Source: Isoetes taiwanensis
Lineage: Eukaryota > Streptophyta > Lycopodiopsida > Isoetales > Isoetaceae
NCBI GenBank assembly: GCA_021234155.1
Contig: JAJEKV010000011.1
Coordinates: 682,001-746,000 of the forward strand
Length of the DNA: 64,000 nucleotides
Reading direction: 5' to 3'
The position numbers and the translations under genes were made by a program. Positions 21,880-33,674 of the stretch are shown here, piece by piece. Position 1 is the first letter of the stretch. The number at the start of each line of letters is the position of its first letter. Under the pieces are notes generated by a model. That model did no database searches, had not been told where the DNA came from, and saw only the letters and a program-made list of their open reading frames with translations.

Positions 21880-22530
21880 AGAATCTAGGCCAGGTGAGTA
21901 CCCCTGCCAAATCCTCTAGCCAAAACTAGCCATCCTTGATTTTTCCCAAATTTTTTGAGCCTATCTCCTATTTTTCCTTGAATTTCCCCTATCGCTAGCC
22001 AAATATGCTTCTAAAGATGCCTAAAAATCCAAAAATGCCAAAAAATCTATACCTTTGCCAAGTGGCATCCTAGTCATCATCCCAAAGTGCCAAAGATGTC
22101 AAAAGTCAAGTGAAAGTCAAAATGGAAAGCCAAAAGGCACACTTTCTAAAAAATATCTTTGCCACGTCATCAAAAGTAAAAATGCCACCTAGGATGGCCA
22201 CCTTGCTCAAAAAATGCTTTGTCATCCAACTTTGGTTATATCTTTGCCACTTGGGCCAAAATCATGCCACCTCATCAAAAATATCAAGGGGCATTTGAAA
22301 TCTCGAAATTCCACTTAGGCAAAAAGCCATGTTTGACTTTGCCACATCATCCTTCACTATGCCAAGTCATCATTTCATCATGTCACCCTCCATTGCCCAG
22401 TCACCATTGATTCACCCTTTTTAGCCAAAAAATCAAAGTGCCATTTTCCAAAACTTGACCACATCATCTTATAGCCCCAATGAAAATATGCCACCTGGCA
22501 CAAAAAATTTCCAAAAAAGACCTTATATAG
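21880..22530. repeat. TGCCA-rich low-complexity tract
   Basis: The words TTTGCCACNTCATC and AAAATGCCA recur many times with irregular spacing of about 20-90 bp (for example 22150, 22245, 22335). The tract lies upstream of the gypsy gag and may belong to its LTR or leader. No matching tract is seen beyond the 3' end of that element, so I cannot call it an LTR. Confidence 0.55.
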
Positions 22531-22721
22531 ACCTTTAAATTCCACTTCTTGGGAATCGTGCCCTTTGAAAAAAAATATAAAAAATTGTCCTATTCTACCC
22601 CCCCCTGACCTAGATTCCTTTCCAGCCAATCACTCCCCTCCACGTGGCTCACCCGTGTGGGGGGGGTGGAGGTCTGCGAATCCCACGTGGGCAAGACACG
22701 TTAATTTGAAAGTTTGTGGAT

Positions 22722-23025
22722 CGGGCTATATATATCCGGCCGACTTTTCGATTTCGGCCTGTGGGATATATCCCTTGAAGAAAATTCTGCCAAGATCCAT
22801 TAGGGTTCTATGATTCTCAGCTTCCCGCGCAATTTAAGTGATGCTTGAAGCGGTTAAGCTGATCATAACCGACTTCTGGAACCAATCGAATCATGAAGAA
22901 GATGCAGAATTAATGGAGATCATGCCAAGAACAGAACATTGCCTATTTTTGGGAAAAAAGAGTTCGTAGCCATATGCAGACAAATTGGAGCTCTAACTAC
23001 CCGACCACGAGGTCTATAAAGGCGA
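22722..23025 (+). promoter_or_regulatory. Candidate promoters upstream of the second gypsy gag
   Basis: GGCTATATATAT at 22725 and GTCTATAAAGGCG at 23012 are both good TATA boxes in the sense orientation of the gag at 23733. The second, with an expected start near 23045 and a leader of about 690 nt, is my preferred LTR promoter. LTR borders and PBS were not found. Confidence 0.4.
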
Positions 23026-23732
23026 TCCGGAGCCGTATTCTACGAGGGAGGAGAGGAGATTTTTGATCGAAACCCGCCCTTGTTCTTGAAAGCCAAGATT
23101 CTTGAAGTTACGATACAAATTCTATTTCGTGAGTGATCGAATGGATTACCTGACAGTGTATTATGTTCCTAAGATAATCTGAGAAAAGTTTTCTTGAGCA
23201 ATTCATGGTGTTTCCCCTTTCTTCAATCGATTTTTGAGTTTTTTTTCAAAAAATTAGGGTTTTCCCATTTTTTACGTGCCAGTCCATTTCTGGCGAACTT
23301 TGCCACGAATTCCCCATCAATATTTATCAACAAATGAGTTGAAATCAATTCAAGATATCTGATATTATCTAGATTTAGCTAAATTGATAGCTGTTCTGCC
23401 AGAATTTGTTCAAGAAATTCATCTGCATTCAAAGGAAGTTTGACTGCATCCCCAAGTTTTTTCTTCAATCATTTTCACTACCTTGTTGCAGAAAACGTCC
23501 CAGTCATACACCTACATTCATATATCACCTCATTCCCTCACATTTGCACCCCTTTTCTCATCTTTTCACATCTCCTCACCACATCTTTGGCTCTCTGCAC
23601 CCTAAACACAGAATTTGGCAAGCATCTTTTAGGAAATCCCACAATTTAGAGATTTGTGCATCACAGTTTTTGCAAGGATTCTGTGAAAGGCAACATCTTT
23701 TGGGTGATGGAGAGCCTAGCCACGCTGGAGAT

Positions 23733-24803
23733 ATGCCTTTGGAGCCTGGGTTGGCAGCAGCAGCAGCGCCAGCAGCAGCAGCACCTCTAGGCAACTATGC
23801 TGACCCTATCTTCAGGTTGGAGACACCTCCTTCACAGCCCCTTTATGACAGAAAGAAACCCCTTGAGGTATTTCTAAACTCATTTGATGATTATTTTAGG
23901 AATCGTGCTCCTAGAGGTATGACTAAGTTGGAATTGTTCAAGCTTTCTTTATCTGATGATCTTGCTACTAAATGGTTTAACACTCAAAGAAAGATTTATG
24001 GTGTTCACACATTTGAAGAGATGAGGAGCAGATTCATTGATAGGTTTGGTGAATCTGTGACTCCTGAAACTTTGCTTCAGCAACTGCATTCTCTTTCTAT
24101 TAGAAGTGATGAAAGCATAGAAGCTTATGTTGATAGATTTGGAGAGCATGTGATAAAGTGTGAATCAAAGGGTGTTGACAATCCTCCTTTGCATTTGATC
24201 ACTGCTTTCTTGCATGGTTTGAAGTTCAGACCTCCTGTTTACAAGAAGTTAATGAAGATACATCAACAACAACGTTTTGAGACATTACCAAGGGTATTTT
24301 CCAAAGCAATTGAGATCAGCAGGCTAAGGGCTGCATTTTCTACTTTTGAGCATGTTGATCTTGATTATTTCAATGATTTAGAGACTAACTATGAACCTGT
24401 GTGTACAGTGAAGAAGAAAAATTCTTTTGAAGAAGATATGAGAGAAGAGATTTCTAAGTTGCAAGCTACTAACCTCAAAATTGCAACTGAACATGCCAGG
24501 ACTGCAGAGACACTTATGGAGGTTACCAAGCAACTCTCTGAGCTCAAGAAGGCTCCAGCACCCAGAGATGAGGCATCCGACTTCAAGTCTTCAGATTCTA
24601 CACAAAGTAGAAAGCATTGTACCTACTGTAAGAAGCCAGGCCATTCAGAAAGTAATTGTTGGTCCAAGCCTTGCCCTAGATGTGATAGAAAGGGCCACAC
24701 TGGTAAGGAGTGCCCTGTTTGTTCATATTGTAAAGAAACAGGCCATTATGAAGACAGGTGCAAGATCAAAGAGTATATGTTGAAAGATAAAGGTAAGACT
24801 GTA
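23733..24803 (+). CDS. gypsy gag with three zinc knuckles
   Basis: The frame is open from 23406, but the first in-frame ATG is at 23733, before an Ala-rich leader. The gag core follows (LEVFLNSFDDYFRNRAP, ELFKLSLSDDLATKWF, TFEEMRSRFIDRFGES, DESIEAYVDRFGEHV), then a coiled coil (EEISKLQATNLKIATEHA), then three CCHC knuckles: CTYCKKPGHSESNC, CPRCDRKGHTGKEC and CSYCKETGHYEDRC. It forms the particle shell and packages RNA. The frame runs intact into the transposon at 24803; residues after KGKTV are transposon DNA up to a chance stop at 24917. Joined across the insert it continues in frame into protease, so gag-pol was a single polyprotein. Confidence 0.93.
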
Positions 24804-24834
24804 AACCATCATCCAATTAAATTGGGATTATGTC
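24803..24834 (+). repeat. Left terminal inverted repeat
   Basis: It starts AAACCATCATCCAATTAAAT and ends GGGATTATGTC. It matches the reverse complement of 37177-37208 at 30 of 32 positions. It contains the palindrome CCAATT-A-AATTGG at 24813-24825, which could be a transposase site. Confidence 0.92.
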
Positions 24835-25140
24835 AACTCCAAAATCACGCCAACCTGCTATTGTCTTCTAGGGGGTTTTTGTTTTTTTTAATCTTTTTTT
24901 TTGGACTTCAAAAATAACATAAGGTTGCGATTCACGTGTGACTTTTCATATGCGAATTGAAATATGCAGAAATGAAGAGCAAGTTGCTAACATAGATGAG
25001 ACAAATATTGCTTGCTCAATAGATGATAATATTAGGTTTGATAATAACAAATTGCATTATTTGCGAGGCAATTCCAGACTCGAAATTATCGATACATGGC
25101 ACAAATATCATACAAAAATATCATATATTCCAATAAAACA

Positions 25141-25790
25141 TTAAGGGATCAATCCATGTTTTTCCACGTATTTAACAAGGTGTGGTTCCATGTCAGCCGT
25201 TCTATCCAGTTCTGGGTACGAATCTAACACTTCACCCACCGTCATCCCCATAGCCAAATTATGCATAATAGACACAAACTTCACCAGAAAATCATCTGTC
25301 CCAAAGTTTTTTGGATCGTAAGATGGTGGATTCAGGGCCTGTGTTTGATTGTAGAAGCATTTGAGAGCATCATCATCCACTATGATTATATCATCCTTAT
25401 TCTCGATACCAAGTTAGGTCCATCATGTTACTCAAGTGTTTGATGAAGATAGGCTTGCCTGTTGGATCCTTGGGATTAGTGAACTTCACACATTTGTTCT
25501 GATCCCAAAGGGTCAACCAATTTCTACGCATTTACCCGAGTGCCTCCAAAGTATCCTTGATGTTCCTTAGTTCCATGGATGACCAAATACCAACTCGAAA
25601 TAACCTGAATGCCTCGTCTAGCATCTCCTTCAAATGTGCGGCCGAGATAGATCCACTTGGTGTTTGATTCTACCGGTGTCCGATGAAACCGTTCTCTAGC
25701 CACTTTATTTTTCGGAAAAGTCTTGCAAAGGACTCCGTTTAGGTCGAACACCACAACCTTCTTAGAAACGCAATGGAAGCTGAAACATCA
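25141..25790 (-). pseudogene. FCP1/NIF-like HAD phosphatase domain, likely inactive
   Basis: On the minus strand an acceptor-like GTTTCAG at about 25783 precedes FHCVSKKVVVFDLNGVLC, the first motif of an FCP1/NLI-interacting-factor type HAD phosphatase. With two frame changes it continues RVGIWSSMELRNIKDTLEAL, DQNKCVKFTNPKDPTGKPIF, DDIIIVDDDALKCFYNQTQA and ALNPPSYDPKNFG, ending at the stop at 25141 after YVEKHGLIP. The family acts on phosphoserine of the RNA polymerase II tail. Here the nucleophile motif is DLN rather than DxD, so the acid-base Asp is missing and even an intact copy would be a pseudophosphatase. It is probably the last exon of the gene that begins at 30051. Confidence 0.75.
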
Positions 25791-26394
25791 AACATGTATC
25801 CGGTCAGCAAGATACGATAACACAAACAATACAAACGCGCCAAGCGTGATTTGAAATAGTCATAACCAAATCGCGCTCGGCGTGATTTAGTTTGACAACG
25901 AAAAATAATCAAAGCACGCTTGGCGCGATTTAATTCAAAGGTAATACAAATTAAATCACGCAGCGTGGCTATTTCGTGGGCAAGGCCATACCTATCATCT
26001 TCGGTTTATTTGCCGTCATCGGGTCATTCTCCCTCATACACCCTTAATCTTTGTCTTCTTATTTTGTTAGAATTGTTATTTTCTATTAGTTCATTTGCGT
26101 CCTTCACAACTGACATTATTTTACTATTGATTTGGCAAACTTGAATCACTAGAGCCGCCGTTGCCTTCATTTTCGGTTTCCACACTGTCAATTATTTCAT
26201 TGTTAACTGTGAATCTACTCTATTGTTGCTTGCATCACCCGCAATGTGGGCAAGGATATTCCCTAAGTTCGCCGCCATCCGCGATTACTTTGAGCAACCA
26301 GTTTAGCAACTATTTGTTCATTCTTGCTTTCCTTATCGGTGCGACATTACTAGTTCCCTCCGGGAGCAACGTCCACTTTTCGAATTGGACAAGT

Positions 26395-29100
26395 CTACGA
26401 GACTTTGATTGCTGATGATTTCAGGTTGCCATAAGGGCCTTTAGGAGACTTGGCAAGCACATGCATGAGGAATGGTTCAAGAAAGTCTTTGGCCTGCTCA
26501 TCACTCACAAAGCGGTGACATCTTCTTGCACCCATAAGAGCCTCTCGGGCAATATAACCTCCAACATGAAGCTCCAAGCGGGTTGTATCAATTGGAGCAA
26601 ATGCCTCGGCGAGGTAAGCAGCCATAGGCGGGAAATCCATTTTTATTTAAGGGGCCCTTCTCCTTAGTTTGTAGCTCGTGCCGATTTCCCCACTTAGGAG
26701 GGGGTCCCGATCCTCATCCTCTTCGACTCATCATCCTGTTACGACCGATCCCGATCCGTATGAAAGAATATAGTTCTTAAGTCCGGATCATCTAGAAGAA
26801 AAACATTCCCATGCAATCGCTATTGTCACCCTTGGCCTTAGCAATATCATATTCCTCGTCGGCCAAAGATGGATATCATAATAAAGATCACATCCGCCAT
26901 CTTCCGCTACGTTCGCAGCTCATTATCCTTAACATCATATATTAGGCATCCCTCCCTAATAACTTTGAGGCACTCCGGATCATGAGCGGCCGAGATAGTG
27001 CATGCAGATGTGACTCACCCGAAGGACAAACGATGACAATAGTGAAGGACCTCTCGGTTGTCAATCCTATACAAATGTAAAGAAGCTAACTTAGTCCTTA
27101 CGGTTCATGCCCATATCTCCTCTCCCACCCTGGCCGTCCAACACAAAGAGTGATATATTTTTAAGGCCGGAAGTTGAATCGGCAAGAGACCTTTGTACCC
27201 AATGGAGATGAATCTTGGGCGGTGTCGTCTTCTCGATAATTTTTCTTCACAAGGGCCACTTTTCTTCTCAACTCAGCCCGATTACCTTAGGGGGTAGAGT
27301 CTCCTTATGTTTTGTATTTTTAGCCTTCCAATTCTTTAGGAAGTCCTTTGACCGTAATACAAACTTCTTGATGTCATCATTCTTGACCTTGTATTTGTCC
27401 GGCAATCCAATTTCGGATGATGCCACATCCCCGATAGCCTTTGTAACTCAGCTCCTACGGTGACTTCATTGTATCGTACATCCTTTACATGATCTGCGAC
27501 ACTCAACGAAGGACATCCTATCCTTGGTGAAAGCACCCTTCTTGTATAAGACTTCCTTCTTTAAGCACCGGTCTAAAACCCAAATGGTCTCAAATACGTC
27601 GTCTAGCCCCTGAGTCTTTCTCATCTCTCACATTCAAGTCAAAGATGCTTACATCAACAGGGAGGCACCCTACCCATAGTATCCGGCAGCTTCCCTTGTG
27701 CATAAAGCGTCCTGAAATTCATTCCACTTGAGCCATCTTTTGCCTCCTTATAAAACACAATCTTATACGAAGTCCGTTGGTCCCGACTGATGAGCTTTGG
27801 AAGGATCCGCAATGTCATCACCACCTTTTTCTTTGATTTTCTTGTAGTCTTCTTCTTCTCCTCAGATAATTGTCTCATGGCGAGTCCGCTCCAAAGACTT
27901 GAATGCCTCGGACTTTGACCCGCCTGCAATGCGGTGGGCAATGGGCAGCCATATTCCACCCATCGTTGACCCAAGCGTGGCGCGGTTGTTCAACGTATGG
28001 ACTGCAATAGTACGGACATTGAATCAAGATCATAGAATAGAAACACGCCGGCGATTTGAATAGAATTGATGAAGAGAAAAATCACGCCCGGCATGAAATG
28101 AATAAAGTTACTAATGCAATTCCGCCCGGAGGCGTGCTTTCAAATCAAACCAATTCCGCCCGGTGTTTTCAAATCAATCGAATTCCACGCCCGGGCTTGT
28201 TTTCAAATCAATTTGTTGACTTGAAAACCGCGGAATTGATTGATTTCAAAAAACGCTGGAATTGGTTTGATTTGAAAGCGCTGGCGTGAATACAATTTAT
28301 GAAACCAAAGTTGATTACCTTTTGTATAGAAATGTCTTCCCCATTTCATTCAAAGTTGCACTAATCTCAAATAAATCTGCGGGTGAAGTATTGGCATCCA
28401 AGATCGACACCTCCTATACGCATAGTGATTGTAGAACACTTTTTGGCCTGTTTGTTACGCCGCTGCCGATGATGGCCTTTTTTGTGCCTCAACGGAATCT
28501 TTGCCCGTCGATGATGACATATTTAATATCATCACTTGATAATAGCTCACGGGCGTTAGTCCACACAAAGAGAGCTTGTTCGAGATCATATCCCAAGGTA
28601 GCACATCCGGCGGCATAGGCATTTGACCCGATTACTAATCATGCTCAAACAATCTCCATGGCATGTCTTTGGATCATATCTCCTGCTAACATAAATGGAG
28701 CTTGGTGAACGGATGAGGGACTTCACATGGATCGCAAAAAGTTTCCTTAAGACCCAATGGATAATGGTCGGTATTTATTCGACTTGTTCATGGCCTCTAG
28801 TTTGCGCCACTCTCCTCTGTTCATTCTCAAAAAATGTAGAAGCCTCCATGCCTTCGACAACCTGCGGGTTGAACATTCTTCCCTAGATCTAGGACCCTTT
28901 TAGAAGCTTTCAAGTCAGCTAATTCCCTAGCTTGCTGCAAATAGTGACTTGGTGTCGGTTTAGTGAACATGCCTCTACGCACACCACATAACCCCTTGGC
29001 AAATAGATATTGGCGAATCGCTACATTGGTTGGCCAACCATACTTAAAACATGTCTCACCGGTTCACATCGTCTTCATGAGCGTATCCTTGTATCACGGT
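26395..29100 (-). pseudogene. Decayed coding stretch between the RGG exon and the FCP1-like exon
   Basis: Minus-strand frames with protein-like composition lie at 26640-26395 (AAYLAEAFAPIDTTRLELHV, GGYIAREALMGARRCHRF), 27974-27654 (a KKKTTRKSKKK patch) and around 28610-28440 (AAGCATLGYDLEQALFVWTN). They have no recognised domain and are separated by frame changes and stops. Orientation and position suggest they are inner exons of the 30051-25141 gene. I cannot define exon borders. Confidence 0.4.
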
Positions 29101-29283
29101 AGCTCTCACGGTGAGTAAGTCGAGCATATCTTTCTTTCATACGCTCGTAATCTCCAAGAGCAATTTGGATTTGGTGTCATCCTCTTCCTCACAAGAGATT
29201 AGGATCCCTTGTTTGGCCATCTTATGCGCTTCCTTTTCCTCGAGAAGAGAGTTAAGTCGAGCTTGCCATTTGTCTTGGCAAGG

Positions 29284-29489
29284 TCAGCGTACCACTCGGC
29301 ACCCTCGTCCATTTCCTCTTGAGGCGGGCGGTCGATTGGTTGCTATAAGAATCGGCCCTTCATCATCTAAGGTGAGATCATATGATACTGCATCTGGGTC
29401 GTCTGCCCTTGCTTTCTTGGCAGGATTAGAACCCGAATTATTAGGGGTTTTCTTCCTCTTGGGCACTGCAAAAGAAGATGAGCACTTTT
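29284..29489 (-). pseudogene. Second exon with basic nuclear-targeting patches
   Basis: The exon starts after a clear acceptor, CTTCTTTTGCAG, at 29490. Joined to the exon at 30051-29916 it reads in frame VPKRKKTPNNSGSNPAKKAR, then an acidic stretch DDPDAVSYDLTLDDEGPIL. The two basic clusters look like a bipartite nuclear localisation signal. After about residue 55 the better protein continues one frame over (EEMDEGAEWYADLAKT), so a small indel is present near 29330. Confidence 0.55.
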
Positions 29490-29915
29490 TAGAGTACTTT
29501 TCAGAACAAGAGATCACGCTTGGCGTGCATTTAAACCTAAATTAGTACAAATCACGGCGTGTTGGTAGCTCCTATTATTGACCATGCTATGCGTGAATTT
29601 GAAACTAGAATGCTTTTGCATCCACATTTTAAGCTACATACCCTTCATGAATCCATATTTCACACTATTTAACCTCATTGAACATTGCTATCTCCAACTG
29701 TATAACACCGCTATATTCTATATATAAAACAGAGCAAAATTATGTTCTACAGAACGGACAATCAGAGCATTAACTGATGGTAATACTTAAAATTCATGCA
29801 AAGCATAATAACTCAAACTCATGCAAAGCATATTAACTGAAGGCAAGGAAATATCTCAAATTCATGCAAGCATAATACTCTCCACACAGTGTGTATTCTG
29901 TGGCAAATTAAATAC

Positions 29916-30051
29916 CTTGAATAGGGTTCTGTGTATTCTGTGTATTCTGATCAACGTCCTCTGAAACTTGAGAGGAGCCGGGTTTAGGGATTCCTCTTCC
30001 ACCGCTTCCTCTGCCCCGTCCGCCTCGACCTCGATTCACTTTAGAAGACAT
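29916..30051 (-). CDS. First exon: short RGG-type N-terminus
   Basis: The ATG at 30051 opens MSSKVNRGRGGRGRGSGGRG, an RGG box typical of RNA-binding proteins, followed by a Gln/Asn-rich stretch (DQNTQNTQNPIQ). The exon ends CAAG|GTATTT, a good donor at 29915, and phase fits the acceptor at 29490. The gene lies on the minus strand, back to back with the plus-strand gene at 30422. It appears to lead, through decayed exons, to the FCP1-like domain. Function unknown; either a transposon accessory gene or captured host sequence. Confidence 0.6.
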
Positions 30052-30421
30052 CTCCGGAGTCGCCTAGTAACAGAGCCTAAGGTCGCTGATACGCTTGGAT
30101 CTGGCTTTCGAAAAAATAAGCGGCAAGAAATAGCTTTTTCTACCTGTACGAGAAATAGAGAAATTTGAATTTCAAGAAAACACAAAATGCAGTTTCGAAA
30201 TATTCTTGACACATACAAATAATAATGACGAAGACCCGTCCGCCGACTTCTTTCATTAAGTTTTTAAAAACCAATCTACCCAAAAAGTATCCCGCCAAAT
30301 TTATCCCGCCTAAACGTAGTTAACCTAATCTTTCTTCTAATTCGAATTTTCCCGACAGCCAAGTTTCCATAGCGCCTTCACTTCTCAAATCAGCTTCGAG
30401 ACTCAAATCGACTTCTCAAGA
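30052..30421. promoter_or_regulatory. Divergent promoter region
   Basis: The 370 bp between two head-to-head start codons are AT-rich and hold TATCCCGCCAAA and TATCCCGCCTAAA about 20 bp apart (30288-30316) plus TTTTCCCGAC at 30347. CCCGCC with a T-rich 5' side resembles E2F sites. The same TTCCCGCC word occurs in the two duplicated promoters at 32.5 and 33.8 kb. Confidence 0.45.
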
Positions 30422-30755
30422 ATGGCTACTGAGAATTCTGGTACTCATCTCATTCCAATAGCTTGAACATTAATTTCCAATAGTAGGTGTCTGAATAGCA
30501 ATTTTTCGCAGTTAATGAAGATGAATGTTTCATGTTAACTACAAATCGAGAAAAGGAAAGTAGGATTATGCAAGATCGACTCCATCGATCCGATGAACTG
30601 TCATGGAATTCCGCCGGGGATAAGTATGTCCGAAAGTTACAATGATTAATCTTTAGCGCTATGGATGAAGCTTTATCTATGAGACACCCGGTGGGGATAC
30701 GGGTTGGAGAAAGTGTTGGAACATTTGTTGCATGGCCAAGAAACCGCTTAAAAAG
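30422..30755 (+). pseudogene. Spliced plus-strand gene, start divergent from the RGG gene
   Basis: Exon 1 is 30422-30440 (MATENS), the intron 30441-30511 has GT and a TTTTTCGCAG acceptor, and exon 2 continues in frame as VNEDECFMLTTNREKESRIM and QDRLHRSDELSWNSAGDKYV until a TGA at 30643. One frame over the same exon goes on as EALSMRHPVGIRVGESVGTF and VAWPRNRLKK and ends at a donor AAG|GTATGT (30756). One indel near 30640 therefore breaks the gene. The GTFVAWP ending recalls a domain found in plant CACTA-type transposon proteins, but I cannot confirm it. Confidence 0.5.
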
Positions 30756-30883
30756 GTATGTAACATGTATTACATTGTAGAAATATAGAAGTAGACAAAA
30801 TTTGTTGTATTCATTGGAAAAAGATTACAATTGTATATAATCTGGATAAACCGGATAAACCGGACAAAATCCCGCATTTTGTT

Positions 30884-31500
30884 TCAAGCCCGCCCATGAG
30901 TAGGCTGGGCTATCGATATCCCATTTCCATTGCGGGGCATAGTGAATTCTTCCGTAAAACCCGGCAAAAACACCCGGGCTCTAGCTCCACCACCCCCCCC
31001 GCTCCACCTCCACCTCCTCCCCGCCTCCCCGCTCCGCCCTTTGCCTCTGTTGAACCTCCAATGCATCGTATAAGCGCTGCGGTAGTGGTTCCATTGGTTG
31101 AGCCATCTCCATTGCATCGTTATACCGCTTTGTGGTAGTGGTTCGTGTTGGGGCATCCGGGCATAGAGGCTAACCACTAAGAAACGCAGCTCCTCATTTT
31201 GAATCTCGAGTGACGGATCACGAGATTCACTCTCGATCAATGCATGTCTTGCATTCTCGGTGATTAGATAAGAGGGCGAGCCTCCATGCGATTACAAGGG
31301 CCCCAGAGCCCAGGATCTATCATTGCCCCCGCTCTGTTGCCATCATCATTACTTGATCCAAGTACTCCGGGGTTGCAAGATCGGTGCTCCAGCCCGAAGC
31401 GGTGCTCTCGGTAGCGGTTCAACCGGACCGAGATTGAGCCGAATCGAGCTGGGCTGTGATTGCTGCCCAAATGTAATTCCAATCCATCTTCGCCACCAAC
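30884..31500 (-). pseudogene. Decayed coding stretch, unknown protein
   Basis: Minus frames read VAKMDWNYIWAAITAQLDSA (about 31500-31430) and ENARHALIESESRDPSLEIQ followed by NEELRFLVVSLYARMPQHEP (31265-31135), then low-complexity Gly/Arg. Composition is protein-like but frames shift repeatedly. No domain recognised. It lies in the cargo region of the transposon. Confidence 0.35.
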
Positions 31501-32432
31501 CGGGTGATTAATGTAACCTCGGCATCTATCAATAGGAAGTGAGCTTGAGTATCGGTATTCACGCGCTGGCGTGTTATATTTCTTTATTTATAAACTTAGA
31601 AACTAAGAGACACGCCCGGCGTGTTTAGCATAAAAGTTGAAAGTAGGGATACAATTGTTTGCACGCTCAGCGTGTAAACTGCTATATAGGAAAAACTATA
31701 GACGCTCGACGTGCATTCAGCAGCCAGCGTGTAAATAATTGCCTGGCCTTTATCTATTTACTTATCTATCTGTACAGGTTTTTTTTTTCTCCCTCCCTGC
31801 TGAATGCACGCCGAGCGTGTATTCATGTTGAAGGCCAAGGTTACCATAAAACACGCTTAGCGTGTTTCAAATATTATCTTTCAGATTTTTCTAATGCTTT
31901 CTACTACACGTATTCATAATAGAAACTTGCATGCAATAGCATGATTAATCCAGGAAGAGAAACTCAAGAATTTACTCGAAACAAAAAGAAGCAAATGAAG
32001 TTTATAAAAAACTATTCTGGTTTTCATAAACATCATCTGCTTCCTCTGCCTCGAGCAAATGCAAAAGCTTGTCTTCTTGGATTAAACCTGCCATTGAGAT
32101 GCAACTTAAAACTAAATGAAAACTAACCTTGAGTTCTGAGGCTGGAAGGATTCGAAGAACGGAGGACTATGCTTGTGGTTTTAATTCCGAGGCTTTTCGA
32201 TTCGCAGACCTTAGTCCTCTGCTTTTGGTTTTAATTCTGAGTCTCCGATTTCCTCTCGCTACATGCTCTGACAAAAAGGCGAGTCTTTTAGTAAGTTAGG
32301 AATTGCCGAAACCAAACATCTAACATTGATGAATATAAATCCGCTCACCAAGATTTCGGGACGGCGGATCCAAACACAGTAGAAGCGCAACCGGCAAATC
32401 GTATGAAGGAAGGAAGAAAATGTAGGAACTTT

Positions 32433-32597
32433 GAGAGCGTAAAATGGATTTATATAGGCACAATTAGAAAAAAAGTTAAGCGTGAATAATTGATTGCTTG
32501 AATTAACACGCCTGGCCGTCGGTCTTCCCGCCAGACATGACATGTATATGGTATATATGGAGAATATTGCATTTCATGCAATAAATTCTCACGGCAT
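32433..32597 (-). promoter_or_regulatory. Duplicated promoter module, copy 1
   Basis: On the minus strand the order is AT-rich DNA, TTCCCGCC-type site reversed at about 32529, the palindrome at 32507, then a TATA box CCTATATAAATCC at 32458-32446. It aligns with copy 2 (33675-33817) over about 150 bp. The transcript would run left; the leader holds a possible donor CTTG|GTGAGC at about 32353, but no protein is recognised. Confidence 0.6.
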
Positions 32598-32903
32598 TTT
32601 ATTCCATTTATTGCATTCGAAAAAATAGAATTTAGAAATTCTATATAGGCTAACTTAAAAATGATTTTAAAGGCAAAGTTATCAAGGCTAAAAAATGACT
32701 TGTAAGGTTGGGGAATTTTTTAGGTCGTGATAGGAAAATTTCCTATGGTTCTTGTGATGCATCGTAGATTTCTCATGTGGTTGATTTATAGTGTTCCCGA
32801 GACTTTGTTGAGACAAAATTTGCAGATACAAAATTCTAGAGAGACAAAATTTTAGAGAAAAACAAACTTGGAGCCAAAATAATTGGAGAATACAGGTTTG
32901 ATT

Positions 32904-33399
32904 TTATCCAAAAAAAATTATGTCTGAAAAAAACTGTTTGAAGAAAACTGTTTGAAGACAAAGTTTATGAAGAAAACTGTTTGATTTCATTAAAAACAGT
33001 TGTATGTACAGATGCCCGAAGGCTTGGAAGCAGTTGCCCGAAGGCTTTTCACACAATTTACAGAAAAAAAATGCCCGGAGGCGTGTCCAAAACTTCTGTA
33101 AGAATGGAAACAAAAAATGGGCCGCCCGATCTCGCATCACTCTTCTTCCACGCACTGCAACAAAGAAGAAAGAAAAAGTGTTAGAAAAGAAAGAAAGGTG
33201 CAAAACAAAAACAAAAAGAAATCACATGCAAACCTGGTTCATCTCTTAACCACTCCAAAAACTGGTCGAATTGTCGACCTTCTTCCGAATCCTCCTCCTC
33301 CTCCTCCTCCTCCTCCTCCTCCTCCTCCGAGATTTCATTCTCTGTTTCAGGGTCAAGCCAACCCTGAAGCAGAGCGGTCATGTGCTCTTGGGAGGACAT
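32904..33399 (-). CDS. Spliced gene for a small acidic protein
   Basis: Exon 1 (33399-33234) starts MSSQEHMTALLQGWLDPETE and has a run of 12 Glu encoded by a (CTC)n-like tract, then EEGRQFDQFLEWLRDEP. The intron 33233-33155 is 79 nt, with GTTTGC and a CTTTGTTGCAG acceptor, and keeps frame into VRGRRVMRDRAAHFLFPFLQ. The open frame continues into less protein-like sequence up to 32904. A TATA box lies about 290 bp upstream. No homology recognised; the acidic run followed by an Arg-rich patch could suit a chromatin or DNA-associated protein. It may be a transposon accessory gene. Confidence 0.5.
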
Positions 33400-33674
33400 C
33401 TCCTCCTCTTCCTCCAACTCCTCCTCTTCCTCCTCTTCCTCCTCTTGAGAATCGAGGAATCGAGGAGCTCAACTCCTCTTTCCATAACGAAATCAGAATC
33501 ATCCTCTGAATCTAATCGGAGGAGAATTGGGAAAAAAAAAATCAATGAGGGGGAATTGAGCGGAATTCTTCAACCCGGCGTCTCTTTGAGGAGACCTCGG
33601 GTTCTTCATGAAGGTCGAAATGAGGCTGAACGCCTATGGCATGCGAAAAAAAAATTGGGACAGAATGGAGGTCT

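Noticed and set aside
26161-28886. Plus-strand open frames between 26 and 29 kb
   Set aside because: They are complements of the minus-strand coding remnants and have no domain of their own.
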